A stretch of 6,746 nucleotides of DNA from Methanobacterium sp. (lineage in GTDB: Archaea; Methanobacteriota; Methanobacteria; Methanobacteriales; Methanobacteriaceae), in NCBI GenBank assembly GCA_003162115.1, contig PMMV01000101.1, positions 6,476 to 13,221 on the forward strand, given 5' to 3'. The notes beneath the pieces were generated by a model. The model saw only the letters and a program-made list of their open reading frames with translations, was not told the origin of the DNA and did no database searches. Within the stretch, counting starts at the first letter, position 1. The number at the start of each line of letters is the position of its first letter. Of the stretch, positions 6,512 through 6,746 are shown one piece after another. The position numbers and the translations under genes are program-made.

Positions 6512-6746
6512 CTATAATTTTTTTTTACTTTGATATTCTGAAATAACCTTGTCTGCAATGTTCTGATATTCTTCGATTATTTCTTTGCGTGTATCCTCAG
6601 AATCATATTCTTCCATTAATCTGACCTTCAGATAAGTCACCATACGATACATTACAGATAGAAAACTGATTGAAAACCCTCTGAAACCATCCTTATACCC
6701 TTTAGCGAGGATATAATGTATCATGAATTCTCTAAATAATTTGAAC
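6512..6746 (-). CDS. Family 2 glycosyltransferase, C-terminal tail (cut by right edge)
   Basis: The frame is open from the right edge to a TAG at 6512-6514, giving 77 visible residues; the apparent Met at 6724 is internal, because the codons before it (F-K-L-F-R-E-F) read through without a stop. The visible part contains 'YILAKGYKDGFRGFSISFL', a close fit to the 'y...kG..DG..G' tail of WaaE/KdtX-like family 2 glycosyltransferases, which place a sugar on lipopolysaccharide core in bacteria and have many relatives in archaeal glycan clusters. After it come a hydrophobic amphipathic stretch ('SISFLSVMYRMVTYLKVRLM') likely to lie on the membrane, an acidic helix, and a basic end QSKKKL. The catalytic GT-A domain is outside the window, so the family call rests on the tail alone. 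The three lysines are encoded within a run of nine A residues. Confidence 0.65.
   Translation of the reverse strand, partial: FKLFREFMIHYILAKGYKDGFRGFSISFLSVMYRMVTYLKVRLMEEYDSEDTRKEIIEEYQNIADKVISEYQSKKKL

Noticed and set aside
6512..6724. A small stand-alone 70-residue protein starting at the ATG at 6724
   Set aside because: The frame stays open upstream to the window edge, and the family 2 tail motif is continuous with the residues before the Met, so it is the end of a larger gene.
1..6746. CRISPR array, insertion sequence, tRNA or rRNA
   Set aside because: No regularly spaced repeats, no transposase-like protein or terminal inverted repeats, and no tRNA or rRNA signature was seen; nearly all the sequence is occupied by transferase genes.

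Overview
This is an AT-rich window packed with sugar-transfer genes. Every supported gene reads on the minus strand, from right to left. The most likely source is a methanogenic archaeon close to Methanobacterium or another Methanobacteriales. The grounds are the AT-rich intergenic DNA, archaeal-looking TATA-like boxes, AGGGG, GGAGGT or GTGAT ribosome binding sites, and two inserted segments (in the family 2 transferase and in the dehydratase) that I recall from methanogen homologues. This placement is an inference; there is no rRNA or other taxonomic marker here.

Layout in transcription order (right to left): (1) the C-terminal end of a family 2 glycosyltransferase cut by the right edge (6512-6746); (2) a divergent GT-B glycosyltransferase that lacks the usual E-x7-E motif (5381-6457); (3) a canonical family 4 (GT4) glycosyltransferase (4224-5348); (4) a second canonical GT4 enzyme (2987-4192, start moved inward from a TTG to an ATG); (5) a 151-base gap with a T-tract on the transcribed strand and then a very A-rich leader; (6) a GDP-mannose 4,6-dehydratase-like enzyme with two extra segments (1606-2835); (7) a family 2 glycosyltransferase of the rhamnosyltransferase-like type (566-1579); (8) a 164-base gap; (9) the N-terminal third of another GT-B glycosyltransferase cut by the left edge (1-401). 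Spacings of 26 to 54 bases join genes 1-4 and genes 6-7. The 151- and 164-base gaps are the likely breaks between transcription units.

Together these genes look like part of a cluster for a surface polysaccharide or protein-linked glycan. The dehydratase would make GDP-4-keto-6-deoxymannose, the precursor of GDP-rhamnose, GDP-fucose or GDP-perosamine. The six transferases would add sugars one after another on the cytoplasmic face of the membrane. No reductase or aminotransferase to finish the 6-deoxy sugar, no flippase, no polymerase and no ABC exporter is in the window, so those steps must lie outside it. I see no mobile element, CRISPR array, tRNA or rRNA. I found no clearly new system. The points most worth a second look are the inserted segments, the non-canonical GT-B active site and the unusual A-tract leader before the dehydratase.
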